Below, piece after piece: positions 13,590-25,130 of a stretch of DNA of 64,000 bases (position 1 is its first letter; each line of letters begins with the position of its first letter). This DNA is from Heracleum sosnowskyi (Eukaryota > Streptophyta > Magnoliopsida > Apiales > Apiaceae). Where the stretch lies: the NCBI GenBank assembly GCA_030848705.1, contig JAUIZM010000100.1, positions 186,001 to 250,000 on the forward strand, given 5' to 3'. The position numbers and the translations under genes are program-made. Under the pieces are notes generated by a model. The model did not search any database. It saw only the letters and a list, made by a program, of their open reading frames with translations, and was not told the DNA's origin.

Positions 13590-16500
13590 ATAATATTCAT
13601 TAAATAATAATCAATCTTTTGAATAACCTCGAATGAATATTCAAAATAATATTCATTAAATAATAATCTCAATTGAATATTTGAAAATAATATTCATTTA
13701 ATAAATAATTAATCCTCAAATGAATATTTAAAGGCAATATTCATTAAATAAATAATCAATCTGCAAATGAATATTTAAAAGTAATATTCGTTAAGTAAAT
13801 AAATAATCTTCAAATGAATATTCCAAAAATAATATTCATTAAATAAATAATCTTCAAGTGAATATTTGAAAATAATATTCATTACTAATCCTCAAATGGA
13901 AATATTATCCTTTAAGTCAGTAATCCTCCAATGAATATAAATAATATTCTGCAAGTCGATAATCCTCAAATGAATATCAATAAATGATATTCTTAACGTC
14001 AATAATCCTCAAATGAATATTAATAAATAATATTCTTAAATAAAATAATTAACCCTCGAATAACAGATACCCGATATCTTTGTTATCATTCCGGAACAAA
14101 GCAATTTTAAGAAAACATTTTGAAAATGATATTCATCTAAGTAAACAAATTTAATTAGATGAATAAGGCTTATTTAATCCGTAAATGCTTCCAAAAGTAT
14201 ATACTAATTAAATAAACCCTGGTTTATTGGTGATGTTGCCTTTAGGTTAATTATTGCGAAAATCTTTCTAAAAAGCTTTGTCCGGGTTTTCGAAAATATA
14301 CCTTAAATATAAATAACTTAAATAGCATTCCTCGAATGTATGATAATCGGCCGCTGGAAACCCTCCGGGTTTCCACGACTCTCTATATATTACAAAACAT
14401 TGACTCCCGGTCTATATCGAAAGAGTGGAATCATCCGCCCGATACTAAGGGCATTTGCAAAACCCCGGCTTATAACTGATATCCCATATCTAACTTATAA
14501 GCCAAATATATATTCAAATAATAACTTTCGAATGAGGTAATATCCAAATAACATTCCTCGAATTATTTCCGAGTAATTAATACTTTCTGGAAATATAAAT
14601 AATTATTATTATTAATATTCCTCAATATGAATAGTACTTTGTCGCTGGAATCCCTCCGGGTTTCCACGACTATCTCTATAACAGAAAATACTGACTCCCG
14701 GCCTAGAGTCGAAACAATAAACATGCTCTTTATCTATAGAGCTACGAGATAAACCGGTTCATATGTACTTTATCTCAAAGTTCGTATATAAACCGAAAGT
14801 CAAATTCTATTCAATATGAAACAAGATATATCGCAAAACAGTACAGCTCTATACATGGCAAAGCAGTATTATGGAATCAATACTTCAAAGTATAGATTTA
14901 GAAAACTTGCCTCATGCTCGAGAAGTGATAGGGCTCGTGACGATGTCGAACGATCTAGACAAAGTCAAACGAAAACACACGGTTAATCCCCTCGATAAAC
15001 CGCTTATAACTCAATGCTTAAACACGTAAGCGAAACACAACTAAGGCATTACTTGCTCGCTCTAGCGTCACACTAAGTCCATGTTATTCGTCAAATAATT
15101 ATATCATGAATTTGGTTCGAAATCCATCCTCAAATCCAAGTTATACTTAACCATTTACAACATTGGTTTCTAGGTCATGTTCTTGGTGGTTTTCACTTGC
15201 GCGACCTCGACTAAAACATTTTTATAAAATCGAAAAATAATCTTTTTAATACGAATCGTTTTCGTGAGCCTTCCTAACTGTTTCTAGTATTATTCCTCAA
15301 AATTTCACATTTTAATGTGGCTCCGAAGTGGTCCAAATATAGCCTCAAAGTTTCTGGACAGAGATGAGTCATTCTTCCGAACGGCGTTTACTAAAACTCA
15401 CTTTTCTCCTAAACCGTAAATCGTATAGACATGATCTTTATATCAAAACAAACCTTAAAACAAGACCTACATGTTAATGGTCAGTTCCATTCAAAAATAT
15501 TAGCAGACCAGTTCGAAATTCTTGCTCAAAACAGCCTTAAATCAAATGGGCATTACGACGGCTATAATCGTAACGTTTCCCGGTTTTTGTTATGTCAAAA
15601 CCTCTTAAAACCAAATCAATTCAACAACCAAACAATTGTACAATATAACCAGTTCATATACTTCAAGAATATATCACCAACATCAACCAACAACAAGTAT
15701 TCATCAAGAATTAACCATTCTTACTCCAAATTCCATTAACATGCTTATTACTAAAAGCTTCACTTAAAACCCAATCATAAATCAAAGGGGGGATCAGTGG
15801 TATACCTTCCTTGAATCCTTAAACACACAACCAGAGCTTGTAAGCCTTAAGAGAGTCTTTATCCATGGTTATTATCCTTAAACTTGCAAAAGAAAATCAA
15901 GAACAAGTTATGAATTCTCGGAGTTACTATACACCGGTTCAAAGAACTGGAAAAATGAAGGTCTTACCTTGCTCAAATGGGAGAAACTCGTGAAATAGAA
16001 AATGTAGGTTATCTCAAGACCTTTCCAACAAGCTATAGATCGCCAATTTCCACCAAGAAATGAAGGCGATATGAAGCTTACAATCCGGCAGTTGTGTTTT
16101 GGCCGGGAATGGAGAAAATAGAAATGTTTTGATAAATTGATATGGTTTTGTGGAATAAATGAAATGCTGATTTTTTTGTGTTAAAAGGTGATGAGTCACC
16201 ACATTTGGTGAGTCATAGGGACACATGTCAAGCCATGAGGTATCATGGTGGCAAAGTAGGGACACGTGTCGCGCATGCATGCGTTTGGTTGAAGTAGCTT
16301 TACTGATTCGTTTTCTTTCACACGGATGATCCAAATGTTGCATTTCTCGAATTAATCTTGTTACATGTTACTTCCATGTCTATATTTAATCCTGTCATAA
16401 TTTCAATCCTTAATCCATGATTTGTTCGCTTAATCGCTTAATCTCGTTATAAAGTATCAGCGGTTTCTAGAACCTTCGTTTCACTGTCCCAGTGGTTTTC

Positions 16501-16853
16501 GTTCTAAATTCTCAAATCAAATATAATAAAATTCCAAAATATTAAATCCTCAAATCCTCAATTTTAATATCTCATTTCTTGAATATAATAATATATAATT
16601 CGCTGTCCGGTCAAATATTTCACCAAAATAAAATTTGGAATTTCTGAATTCCGATCGTCTTTGCATTCACTTATTTACTCCGTAGATCACTAATATGACT
16701 TCGGAATATCCACACTACGTCTCGTACATAGGTGGCATGAAAAATTTTCTTAACCCTCAAAATCACTATTCATCCACCAATATCACTATTCACTGCTGCA
16801 CTTAATCATAATAAGAAAAGTTTTAAATTTTTCCAAAAATTCGGGTTATTACA
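13590..16853 (-). repeat. 3' LTR of the chromovirus, truncated
   Basis: It matches the other LTR at a constant offset of 9447 bp up to about 15670 and 14421 bp beyond it; the 4974-bp change is the nested solo LTR plus one TSD copy. Differences I could spot are few: 14160/23607 (T/C), 15641/25088 (C/T), 15795/30216 (C/G) and 16423/30844 (T/C). The LTR terminus TGTAACAGCCCC expected at the left end is missing, and roughly the last 1.7-1.9 kb is lost. The first 37 bases differ in detail from the AT-rich stretch of the other copy. Two small frames here (14340-14540, 16014-16343) also occur in the second LTR and are not convincing genes. Confidence 0.9.
14355..14375. other. Perfect hairpin within the chromovirus LTR
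   Basis: The arms TGGAAACCC and GGGTTTCCA flank a TCC loop. An imperfect second copy lies about 290 bp further on (near 14646), followed by the same GACTCCCGG context. Both recur in the other LTR (23802-23822 and near 24093), and a form in the opposite orientation occurs in the solo LTR at 27499-27519. Confidence 0.8.
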
Positions 16854-16866
16854 GTCTCCCCTCCTT
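16854..16866 (-). other. Polypurine tract of the chromovirus
   Basis: Read on the minus strand the sequence is AAGGAGGGGAGAC, directly followed by the LTR start TGTAATAACC. A purine run abutting the 3' LTR is the expected plus-strand primer site for reverse transcription. Confidence 0.9.
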
Positions 16867-16891
16867 AAAAGGATTCCGTCCCGGAATCAAC

Positions 16892-18060
16892 TTAGGAGTA
16901 ACTGGGGTACGTCTCTTCCATTGCACTTTCTAACTCCCAGGTGGATTTCCACCTCTTGTTTTTCCACAACCCTTTCACTAGCTTGTCAACCTCGTCACTT
17001 AGCACTTGCTCTTTTCTATCCGTGATTTCCACAGGTGGTTCTTTGTATGTCAGACCAGGTTGTATATCTACCTGCTCATACTCTACATATGCCGGGCATC
17101 TATAGTATACTGACGTAACATTGACACATGAACCCCGTTATGACCATTCTACAAGTTTGGGGGGGTAAGGCTGGCTCATAGGCCACCTTCCTGACGCGTC
17201 TTAAAATCTCAGATGGCCCAATGAATCTCGGGCTCAACTTCCCTTTCTTACCAAATCTCATTAATTCTTTCCATGGAGATACCTTTAGCATCACGAATCT
17301 CTAACCTCATATTCTCTATCTTGTTTGTACAGAAATACACCAGCATAAACTTGCTTGTCATTCATTAACTTGCCATTTAGCTTATCAATAGCAGTACTAT
17401 CTCTATACTCGCGGGCTTAGTCCGCATGCTTTCTCTGTCTGTCTTGGTTGTCACTAGCCGCTTGTTGGTGAAATCTTTTGTCTTTCTAGTTTGTTGGACT
17501 AACTTGGGTTTTGTGTAACATCTCATCCTTTAATTCCCGGTCATTCGGAATCCATCTCTGTCTCATTTTAATTAAGGGTATCGGCCACCACATTGGCCTT
17601 CCCCGGATGGTAGTGTATCTTACAGTCATAATCCTAGGTCAATTCTAGCCATTTCTCCATCTCATGCTATCTACTATCACGGGTAACTCAAAGCCAATTC
17701 ATTACATTCCATAAAATTTGTGGGTGCATTAGTCAACCCAAAATAACCTCGCTGAAAACTCGAAGTGTCTATTCCAAGTACGAATCGCAGTCTTGGGTAT
17801 ATCCTCGGATTTAACTTCCAACTGGTGATACCCAGTTCTTAAATAAATTTGGAAATACACGGCATTCTTCCGCTGATCAAACAATCATTTACAAGGGTAC
17901 CTATTCCCCCTGTCGAACTCATTCAACTCTCGAGGTTCGATGCATAATCTTGTGCTAACATCTTTCTCTCTTACAACGACACCAGGCTCTCCATGGTGGT
18001 ACACTGGGTCTTATCATATACGTGCCCAACAATTCTTGTAACTGAGTCGCTAGCTCTTTC
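16892..18060 (-). pseudogene. Decayed chromovirus pol (RT, RNase H, INT, chromodomain)
   Basis: In minus-strand order I can read these pieces. Reverse transcriptase (about 18060-17690) shows IRPSVPPWRAPGVVVREKD, RLCIEPRELNEF, RTGYHQLEVKSEDIPKTA and GLTNAPTNFM. The frame then jumps to the end of RNase H (about 17660-17575, DYDCKIHYHPGKANVVAD), so the middle of RT and most of RNase H are gone. It jumps again to the integrase C-terminus (about 17455-17100, DRQRKHAD, LKVSPWKE, GKLSPRFIGPSEILRRV, HVSMLRQY), so the integrase core is gone. Last is a tail at 17098-16892 with GLTYKEPPVEITDRKEQVL and STWELESAMEETYP, ending at a stop, which resembles the chromodomain region of chromoviruses. Frameshifts and stops interrupt it throughout, for example near 17300 and 17100. 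It cannot encode a working polyprotein. Confidence 0.88.
17312..17398 (-). pseudogene. Poly(A)-binding-protein-like exon fragment inside integrase
   Basis: Twenty-nine open codons on the minus strand interrupt the integrase C-terminal region between the DRQRKHAD and VMLKVSPWKE motifs. They include AIDKLNGKLMNDKQV and end KQDRE. This closely resembles the end of an RNA-recognition motif of cytoplasmic poly(A)-binding protein and its following linker, and it is not part of any gypsy integrase I know. The identification is from memory of the family. The flanks carry related GA-rich sequence (GAGTATAGAGAT and GAATATGAGGTTAGAGAT), which could be a scar of the insertion. It is too short to have function as a protein. 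Confidence 0.65.
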
Positions 18061-21000
18061 ATTCCCACTATACCCTGAATACTCAGTATTCATTCTCATG
18101 TCATCCAAATCGATATTTGGTAGCGCATTAAGATCTTGTACAGTCTCCCAAAACCATTGTAGTTCCCTTTATACTTGGTATCTCTTTTCTTGGCGTCAAC
18201 CATAAGAGCTAATTAAGCCTCATATCTTTGGCGTAATAGTTTCTTAGTCTGAACTATATTCAAGAATCTCTAAATCGGCCTCCATCCTTTAATTATTACT
18301 CTTTTTCTTTGCAATCAATTGGCTCCATTGGGTGTCAACCAACCCATCCTTATTATAATATCAACTTCTCCCAAGTCACAATACCATCTCCCTCTGACTC
18401 CATCGCCAGCACTTATCTTGCTAACCCAGAGGTAGTGTCCATTTGTAAACACTCCTCCAAAATCTTAATTCCACTATAGGGCATCTATCTAACACCGTTG
18501 TCACGGGAGTACACGACACATCGCTATTCCTTACACATATATCAATTGACACGCTTTCCATTATCATAACATCCTTGGGAGAATAAACCAATTCATTGAT
18601 ATGTCACTAACATTCCATTCGCCTTAGGGATTCGCTCCTGTCATAGGCGATTTCGTTGCGAATCTAATTCCTATTAGCGAATTTTGACTTATTTGACCTG
18701 GGTGGCTTCCCCTTAGAATTCAATGAGGATGACAAAAATTATGGGGCCTTGAAAAGACAGCTCCCATATCAAGGAAAACGTCACACACTGGTGATCATAA
18801 GATTATGAGTTTTAAGGTAACCTTATTGGAGGTAAAAGAATTTACCGAGAGATCAACATGATCATAAGAACTCAACGTTGTGTGCCTCGATTGAGACATT
18901 ACTAAAGGTAATTAGCCTTCTTGTATTTCACAACTTACAAGTGATGGCGTCCCATCAGACTTCTATCACATAGACATATAGTCCTTGTAGCCCCTATAAG
19001 TATAGGGTTGTTCGTCTCAGTGGAAGTTGAAAAATATGAAAGCAATTCGATATCAATTTAATGATTATCGTCTTTCGACAATATTTCTTAAAGGAACACC
19101 TTGGATTAAAATTGAACAGATTCCAAAGGTGCGGTTTCCAAAGAAAATACAAAGAAAAGAATAACCAAAAAGGACATCGGTACTTAACAAACAAGTGGTG
19201 AGGTATCACCATAAGGTCATTCATTATTTGAAGAAAAGTCAAAGCTTAAATAACATCATTTGACAGGGCTTCGAAAACCTGAAAGTAGGCATTGTGACAG
19301 CCTCTGGCACAAGTGAAACTGAATGTGGTTTAGCACAAGTGTTATAAAATAACTTCGAAGAGGGAATATACCCTTTATCAGAATTCTTTCCTGGAGAGAG
19401 GTCAAGATAGATCATAGATTGGGGAGGTACCCCGCATAATTTGCAAATGGGGAGGGTACTACCAAGGTCTCTACGGATGCCTTTTATGTCGGCTCCTCTG
19501 ATGGATAATCGTTCAATTCCAAAGCTTTTCTTTTCCACGCACCCTAAGGTGTTTGATACTTATGTCATTGCCGACTTATAATAGTCGCTAAGAATTCGAC
19601 CATCAACATTTGCAATCGCAGGGAGTTCTATTCGACTAGGCGCAAACATCGCAAGTAAGCGTTATGTTCTATAAGAAGACTTCGATACCGTTGTCGTCCA
19701 TAGCAACGACAATTCCACATGTCGACTGGGCGATACTTCGAAAGCTCGTTAGAAACTACAAGCTTAAACCCGGTCTCTATTTCAATCATCCTTATACCCA
19801 ATATTCCTTCTCCCATATCAATCCCGTGTGCTACATAAGCTTAACACTTTTGGCACAATAGTCTTTTCATTTAAGTCAATCCTGGAATTTCTCAGTCCGT
19901 CTTGGTCCTTAAATATAATCCGCCTTTGCCGTTCAATCTCAACTTCATCATTTTATCTCTACAATCAATTATAACAATCAGGGTCTGTCCACCAGCCTAT
20001 ATAGCGGCCATCTTACCCAATCCACAGGGTTCGCTCTAGTTTTCACTCTCTTTGGTGACACCCTCTGGTAATCAGAAAGACAAGGTTTGCCAAAATTTGC
20101 TGAATTTCTTCCCAAAATCAGGGGAATTTGATCAATCTATTTACCTACTAGTAATGCTCGGATCTGATTTCCGACCTTTCGGTTCTATCCTCATAATTCC
20201 TTCCCGGTTTCCTGAGGGTGGTAAATCTCGTTCTCGATTCCGTCTTAGCGTGCTTGTCTTACAATGACATTTGCATGGTACATATAACCAAAATTTTCCT
20301 TGAGATAATAAAATTCCTCAATGATGTAATAGACACTAGTTCCAGTGGAATCGCTGGTCGTGGGGGATTGAAACCTCATAGTCAAAGCAATTCCTTACAC
20401 TATTCTAGGCAACTAAGTACCCTTAATCGTTCGTGAAAAATCTGAACACCTTGGCTCTTACATATGCTGCCTCCTTATGGGCAACTATAACTTACTACGA
20501 GTAACAGGTTTCGTTCAAGTCGAATCAATCAACTGATACTGGCTATACTGCCTCTACCTCTTCTGCCTTGGAGACTCTACTCCATTTTCTTTGTCATACC
20601 TCTTGATAAATCATGAACGATCCTTAAACTCTCGTCTCGTCACTTATTTATCCCTTGAAGGTTCGTCCGGTCTTATTGTACGACCTCAAGTAACATACTA
20701 CATCTTTATCAATCCACACGTCCTCTACAAGATTCTTTCCTTGACCCACTACGGGGTCTTCCTCTAGATCCTCCTATGAATCTTCCTTTATCGGGTCTTC
20801 GTCCATCTCAAGAAGCGCATCATCAAATGCCTACTCGAAGGCCTCGGGATCTGGTATCTCAGAATCCCATCCATCTATAACTCATACGAACCGAGGTGAC
20901 TAACCATGAAGTCCTAAGTACGGTTTCCCAGAAGAAGTCCCTTCTCGGGCTTTATCTTAAACAATCAGGGTCATGTCTTCTAACTCGACTACGAACTCAA

Positions 21001-21081
21001 TTTGAGCTCTAGATGTCCTTATCATTATTAAGGGTATTGTAAGACTCGATCTCCTATCGTTTCTGAGGACTATAACCTAAC
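18061..21081 (-). other. Decayed gag/protease part of the chromovirus
   Basis: This is the stretch between the PBS and the RT remnant, where gag and protease should lie. On the minus strand near 20870-20740 an acidic reading frame remains (GWDSEIPDPEAFE, later DEDPIKED), fitting the start of a gag. I see no zinc knuckle and no clear protease motif. Short open frames at 19239-19538 and 19628-19816 are not recognisable. No independent gene is supported here. Confidence 0.5.
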
Positions 21082-21093
21082 GCTCTGATACCA
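21082..21093 (-). other. Primer binding site (initiator-Met tRNA) of the chromovirus
   Basis: On the minus strand TGGTATCAGAGC lies four bases after the 5' LTR end. It is complementary to the 3' end of plant initiator methionine tRNA, the usual primer of these elements. It fixes the element's orientation and identifies 21098-31274 as the 5' LTR. Confidence 0.93.
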
Positions 21094-21221
21094 TCTCTGT
21101 AACAGCCCCAAATCCGGGGTCAGGGATTTAGGGTAGTCACGATCCCTGTACTCCTTGCCTTACCTGTATTACTCACACCATTCATAATTCACCTGCTCAT
21201 GACCCCACAACATATGTCTCT

Positions 21222-21239
21222 CACACACACACACACACA
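21222..21239. repeat. (CA)n microsatellite
   Basis: Nine CA dinucleotides lie near the LTR terminus. The solo LTR has the corresponding GT/GA run near 29960-29985 in opposite orientation, so this is an old feature of the LTR family. Confidence 0.9.
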
Positions 21240-22873
21240 GGTTAGAGTCTCAGAAACGACACAATACAACAACTGCGGAATAAATAACTTTTATTACAAT
21301 ACCCAAATGTCTTTTGAATCTGATACTGATACAATTTCTAAGTATTGTTACATTACCAACTTAGCCTTCTGATGCTTACAGTCCACTAATACCATTCATG
21401 TCTATGCATAAGTTGAATGCCAAAAGCCGTAGCCTGATTCGATTGGTTCGTACTACTCTTCGGGATCACTGCTAGAAACTGTTTATGGAAACGCCTTGCG
21501 GGGTATGTGTCGTCCCATTGGCATCCTGCTTCGCTGCTATATAATATATATACAACAATAGCAAGAGTGAGCGATAGCTCAGCAAGGTAATAAAAATATG
21601 GCATAATCCTGCCTTTAACTCAACCCAGAATAAAGCGGGTATAAGACAATAATTTGTCAAAATATCACGATACTGAAATTATTTCCTTATCGGAATGTAT
21701 TCCCAAAAACAGTACCATTAATGTACTTCAAATATCATTTCATAATATTTCTGCAAGCTTTTGCTATATTATGAACAAAGTTCTAGTATAATATAAAAGA
21801 TAAGGTTTCGAAGTAAACCAATATAACTCTTCCAAAAATATCTGCTATGCAAGCAGAATATCAACACATAACTTAAAAGAAGTTATAAGATGATTCAGTA
21901 TAAACAACTCCCTTACCATAACTCATGTTATGTAAGGTATCCACAGAGTCATATATATCCTTAATCAGGTTTTATCAGAGTCATACTCATAAAATAAAAG
22001 ATGAAGTTGCAAGAATTTATTGACACTTCATTTCCAACACTTTTCGACCCCCTGCCAACACGATTGGTTCATCTCCCCAATACATGTTGCAGGAATATCC
22101 AAATTGGATGATGAACTAATACTGGAGTTGCTACCGCGTCCGCTGTGCCTAACCTTGCTATGATCAGTAGCAGGTCGCACCGCTCAAATAGTTTTCTACA
22201 TGTAGATGGAAGAATCACGACAGCCTGACATTGTCTACCGCCTTACTGTGACCTCCCGGCCCATGTGGGGCAATAAAAGAAATTGGATGGGCCCACGCAA
22301 CTTGACCACTTACACCACTCCTAGTTCAGATGAAATCCATGACTCTGAAACGTAAAGATCGTCCTCCTTTCCCCAAGTGTAACACTTGTTGATACGACTC
22401 CACTAAGTAGTTATATCTAGGTTGGAAAGGAAGATTCTCCAATATTTCCCAAGCTATTGCTTGTTACTGGATATCGACTTGTTCCATGAATTTACCCCTC
22501 GATCGTTGAGGTGGTATCACAATATTTGACTTGCAGCAAGTACATTGCTTTGAGAAAATATCTGTCCCCTGACAGTTTTGAGTTGAGAGAGTAAAAAGAG
22601 TAGTAGTCACTTAAATCAGGTTTCCCATATTTTTGATAGTTGAGCGAGCATTTAAATCCCCTTTAAAGGACAGATTTAAATGGAAAAACATTAATTTGGG
22701 AACCTCTTTTTGATTTGAAAATAATTAATAATCTTTATTAGATAAGTAACCTTCAAATGAATATTCGAAAATAATATTCATTAAGTAAATAACTTTGAAT
22801 GAATATTTAGAAATAATATCCATTAAATAAATAAGGATTAAATGAATATTCCACATAATATTCATTAACTAAT

Positions 22874-23097
22874 AAACCTCGAATGAATAATTCAAAATAA
22901 TATAACCTCGAATGAATATTCAAAATAATATAACCTCGAATGAATATTCAAAATAATATAACCTCGAATGAATATTCAAAATAATATAACCTCGATTGAA
23001 TATTCAAAATAATATAACCTCGATTGAATATTCAAAATAATATAACCTCGATTGAATATTCAAAATAATATAACCTCGAATGAATATTCAAAATAAT
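22874..23097. repeat. 28-bp minisatellite in the 5' LTR
   Basis: About eight copies of a 28-bp unit containing AATATAACCTCGAATGAA, with variants reading CGATTGAA. The truncated 3' LTR keeps only the last copy (from 13627). The array therefore lies near the break point of that LTR, or differs in copy number between the two LTRs. Confidence 0.9.
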
Positions 23098-25125
23098 ATT
23101 CATTAAATAATAATCTCAATTGAATATTTGAAAATAATATTCATTTAATAAATAATTAATCCTCAAATGAATATTTAAAGGCAATATTCATTAAATAAAT
23201 AATCAATCTGCAAATGAATATTTAAAAGTAATATTCGTTAAGTAAATAAATAATCTTCAAATGAATATTCCAAAAATAATATTCATTAAATAAATAATCT
23301 TCAAGTGAATATTTGAAAATAATATTCATTACTAATCCTCAAATGGAAATATTATCCTTTAAGTCAGTAATCCTCCAATGAATATAAATAATATTCTGCA
23401 AGTCGATAATCCTCAAATGAATATCAATAAATGATATTCTTAACGTCAATAATCCTCAAATGAATATTAATAAATAATATTCTTAAATAAAATAATTAAC
23501 CCTCGAATAACAGATACCCGATATCTTTGTTATCATTCCGGAACAAAGCAATTTTAAGAAAACATTTTGAAAATGATATTCATCTAAGTAAACAAATTTA
23601 ATTAGACGAATAAGGCTTATTTAATCCGTAAATGCTTCCAAAAGTATATACTAATTAAATAAACCCTGGTTTATTGGTGATGTTGCCTTTAGGTTAATTA
23701 TTGCGAAAATCTTTCTAAAAAGCTTTGTCCGGGTTTTCGAAAATATACCTTAAATATAAATAACTTAAATAGCATTCCTCGAATGTATGATAATCGGCCG
23801 CTGGAAACCCTCCGGGTTTCCACGACTCTCTATATATTACAAAACATTGACTCCCGGTCTATATCGAAAGAGTGGAATCATCCGCCCGATACTAAGGGCA
23901 TTTGCAAAACCCCGGCTTATAACTGATATCCCATATCTAACTTATAAGCCAAATATATATTCAAATAATAACTTTCGAATGAGGTAATATCCAAATAACA
24001 TTCCTCGAATTATTTCCGAGTAATTAATACTTTCTGGAAATATAAATAATTATTATTATTAATATTCCTCAATATGAATAGTACTTTGTCGCTGGAATCC
24101 CTCCGGGTTTCCACGACTATCTCTATAACAGAAAATACTGACTCCCGGCCTAGAGTCGAAACAATAAACATGCTCTTTATCTATAGAGCTACGAGATAAA
24201 CCGGTTCATATGTACTTTATCTCAAAGTTCGTATATAAACCGAAAGTCAAATTCTATTCAATATGAAACAAGATATATCGCAAAACAGTACAGCTCTATA
24301 CATGGCAAAGCAGTATTATGGAATCAATACTTCAAAGTATAGATTTAGAAAACTTGCCTCATGCTCGAGAAGTGATAGGGCTCGTGACGATGTCGAACGA
24401 TCTAGACAAAGTCAAACGAAAACACACGGTTAATCCCCTCGATAAACCGCTTATAACTCAATGCTTAAACACGTAAGCGAAACACAACTAAGGCATTACT
24501 TGCTCGCTCTAGCGTCACACTAAGTCCATGTTATTCGTCAAATAATTATATCATGAATTTGGTTCGAAATCCATCCTCAAATCCAAGTTATACTTAACCA
24601 TTTACAACATTGGTTTCTAGGTCATGTTCTTGGTGGTTTTCACTTGCGCGACCTCGACTAAAACATTTTTATAAAATCGAAAAATAATCTTTTTAATACG
24701 AATCGTTTTCGTGAGCCTTCCTAACTGTTTCTAGTATTATTCCTCAAAATTTCACATTTTAATGTGGCTCCGAAGTGGTCCAAATATAGCCTCAAAGTTT
24801 CTGGACAGAGATGAGTCATTCTTCCGAACGGCGTTTACTAAAACTCACTTTTCTCCTAAACCGTAAATCGTATAGACATGATCTTTATATCAAAACAAAC
24901 CTTAAAACAAGACCTACATGTTAATGGTCAGTTCCATTCAAAAATATTAGCAGACCAGTTCGAAATTCTTGCTCAAAACAGCCTTAAATCAAATGGGCAT
25001 TACGACGGCTATAATCGTAACGTTTCCCGGTTTTTGTTATGTCAAAACCTCTTAAAACCAAATCAATTCAACAACCAAACAATTGTATAATATAACCAGT
25101 TCATATACTTCAAGAATATATCACC

Positions 25126-25130
25126 AACAT
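25126..25130. repeat. Target-site duplication (left) of the solo LTR
   Basis: AACAT immediately precedes the LTR start. Confidence 0.95.

Noticed and set aside
14340..14540. 66-codon frame repeated at 23787-23987
   Set aside because: It lies in both LTRs of the chromovirus, spans the LTR hairpin and is not preserved as a frame in the solo LTR.
16014..16343. 109-codon minus-strand frame repeated at 30435-30764
   Set aside because: It is only the same LTR sequence twice, with no recognisable domain and near-zero divergence that tells nothing about selection.
19239..19538. 99-codon minus-strand frame as a captured host gene
   Set aside because: No family recognised, it lies in decayed gag/protease sequence, and neighbouring frames are broken. 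Not enough to support a gene.
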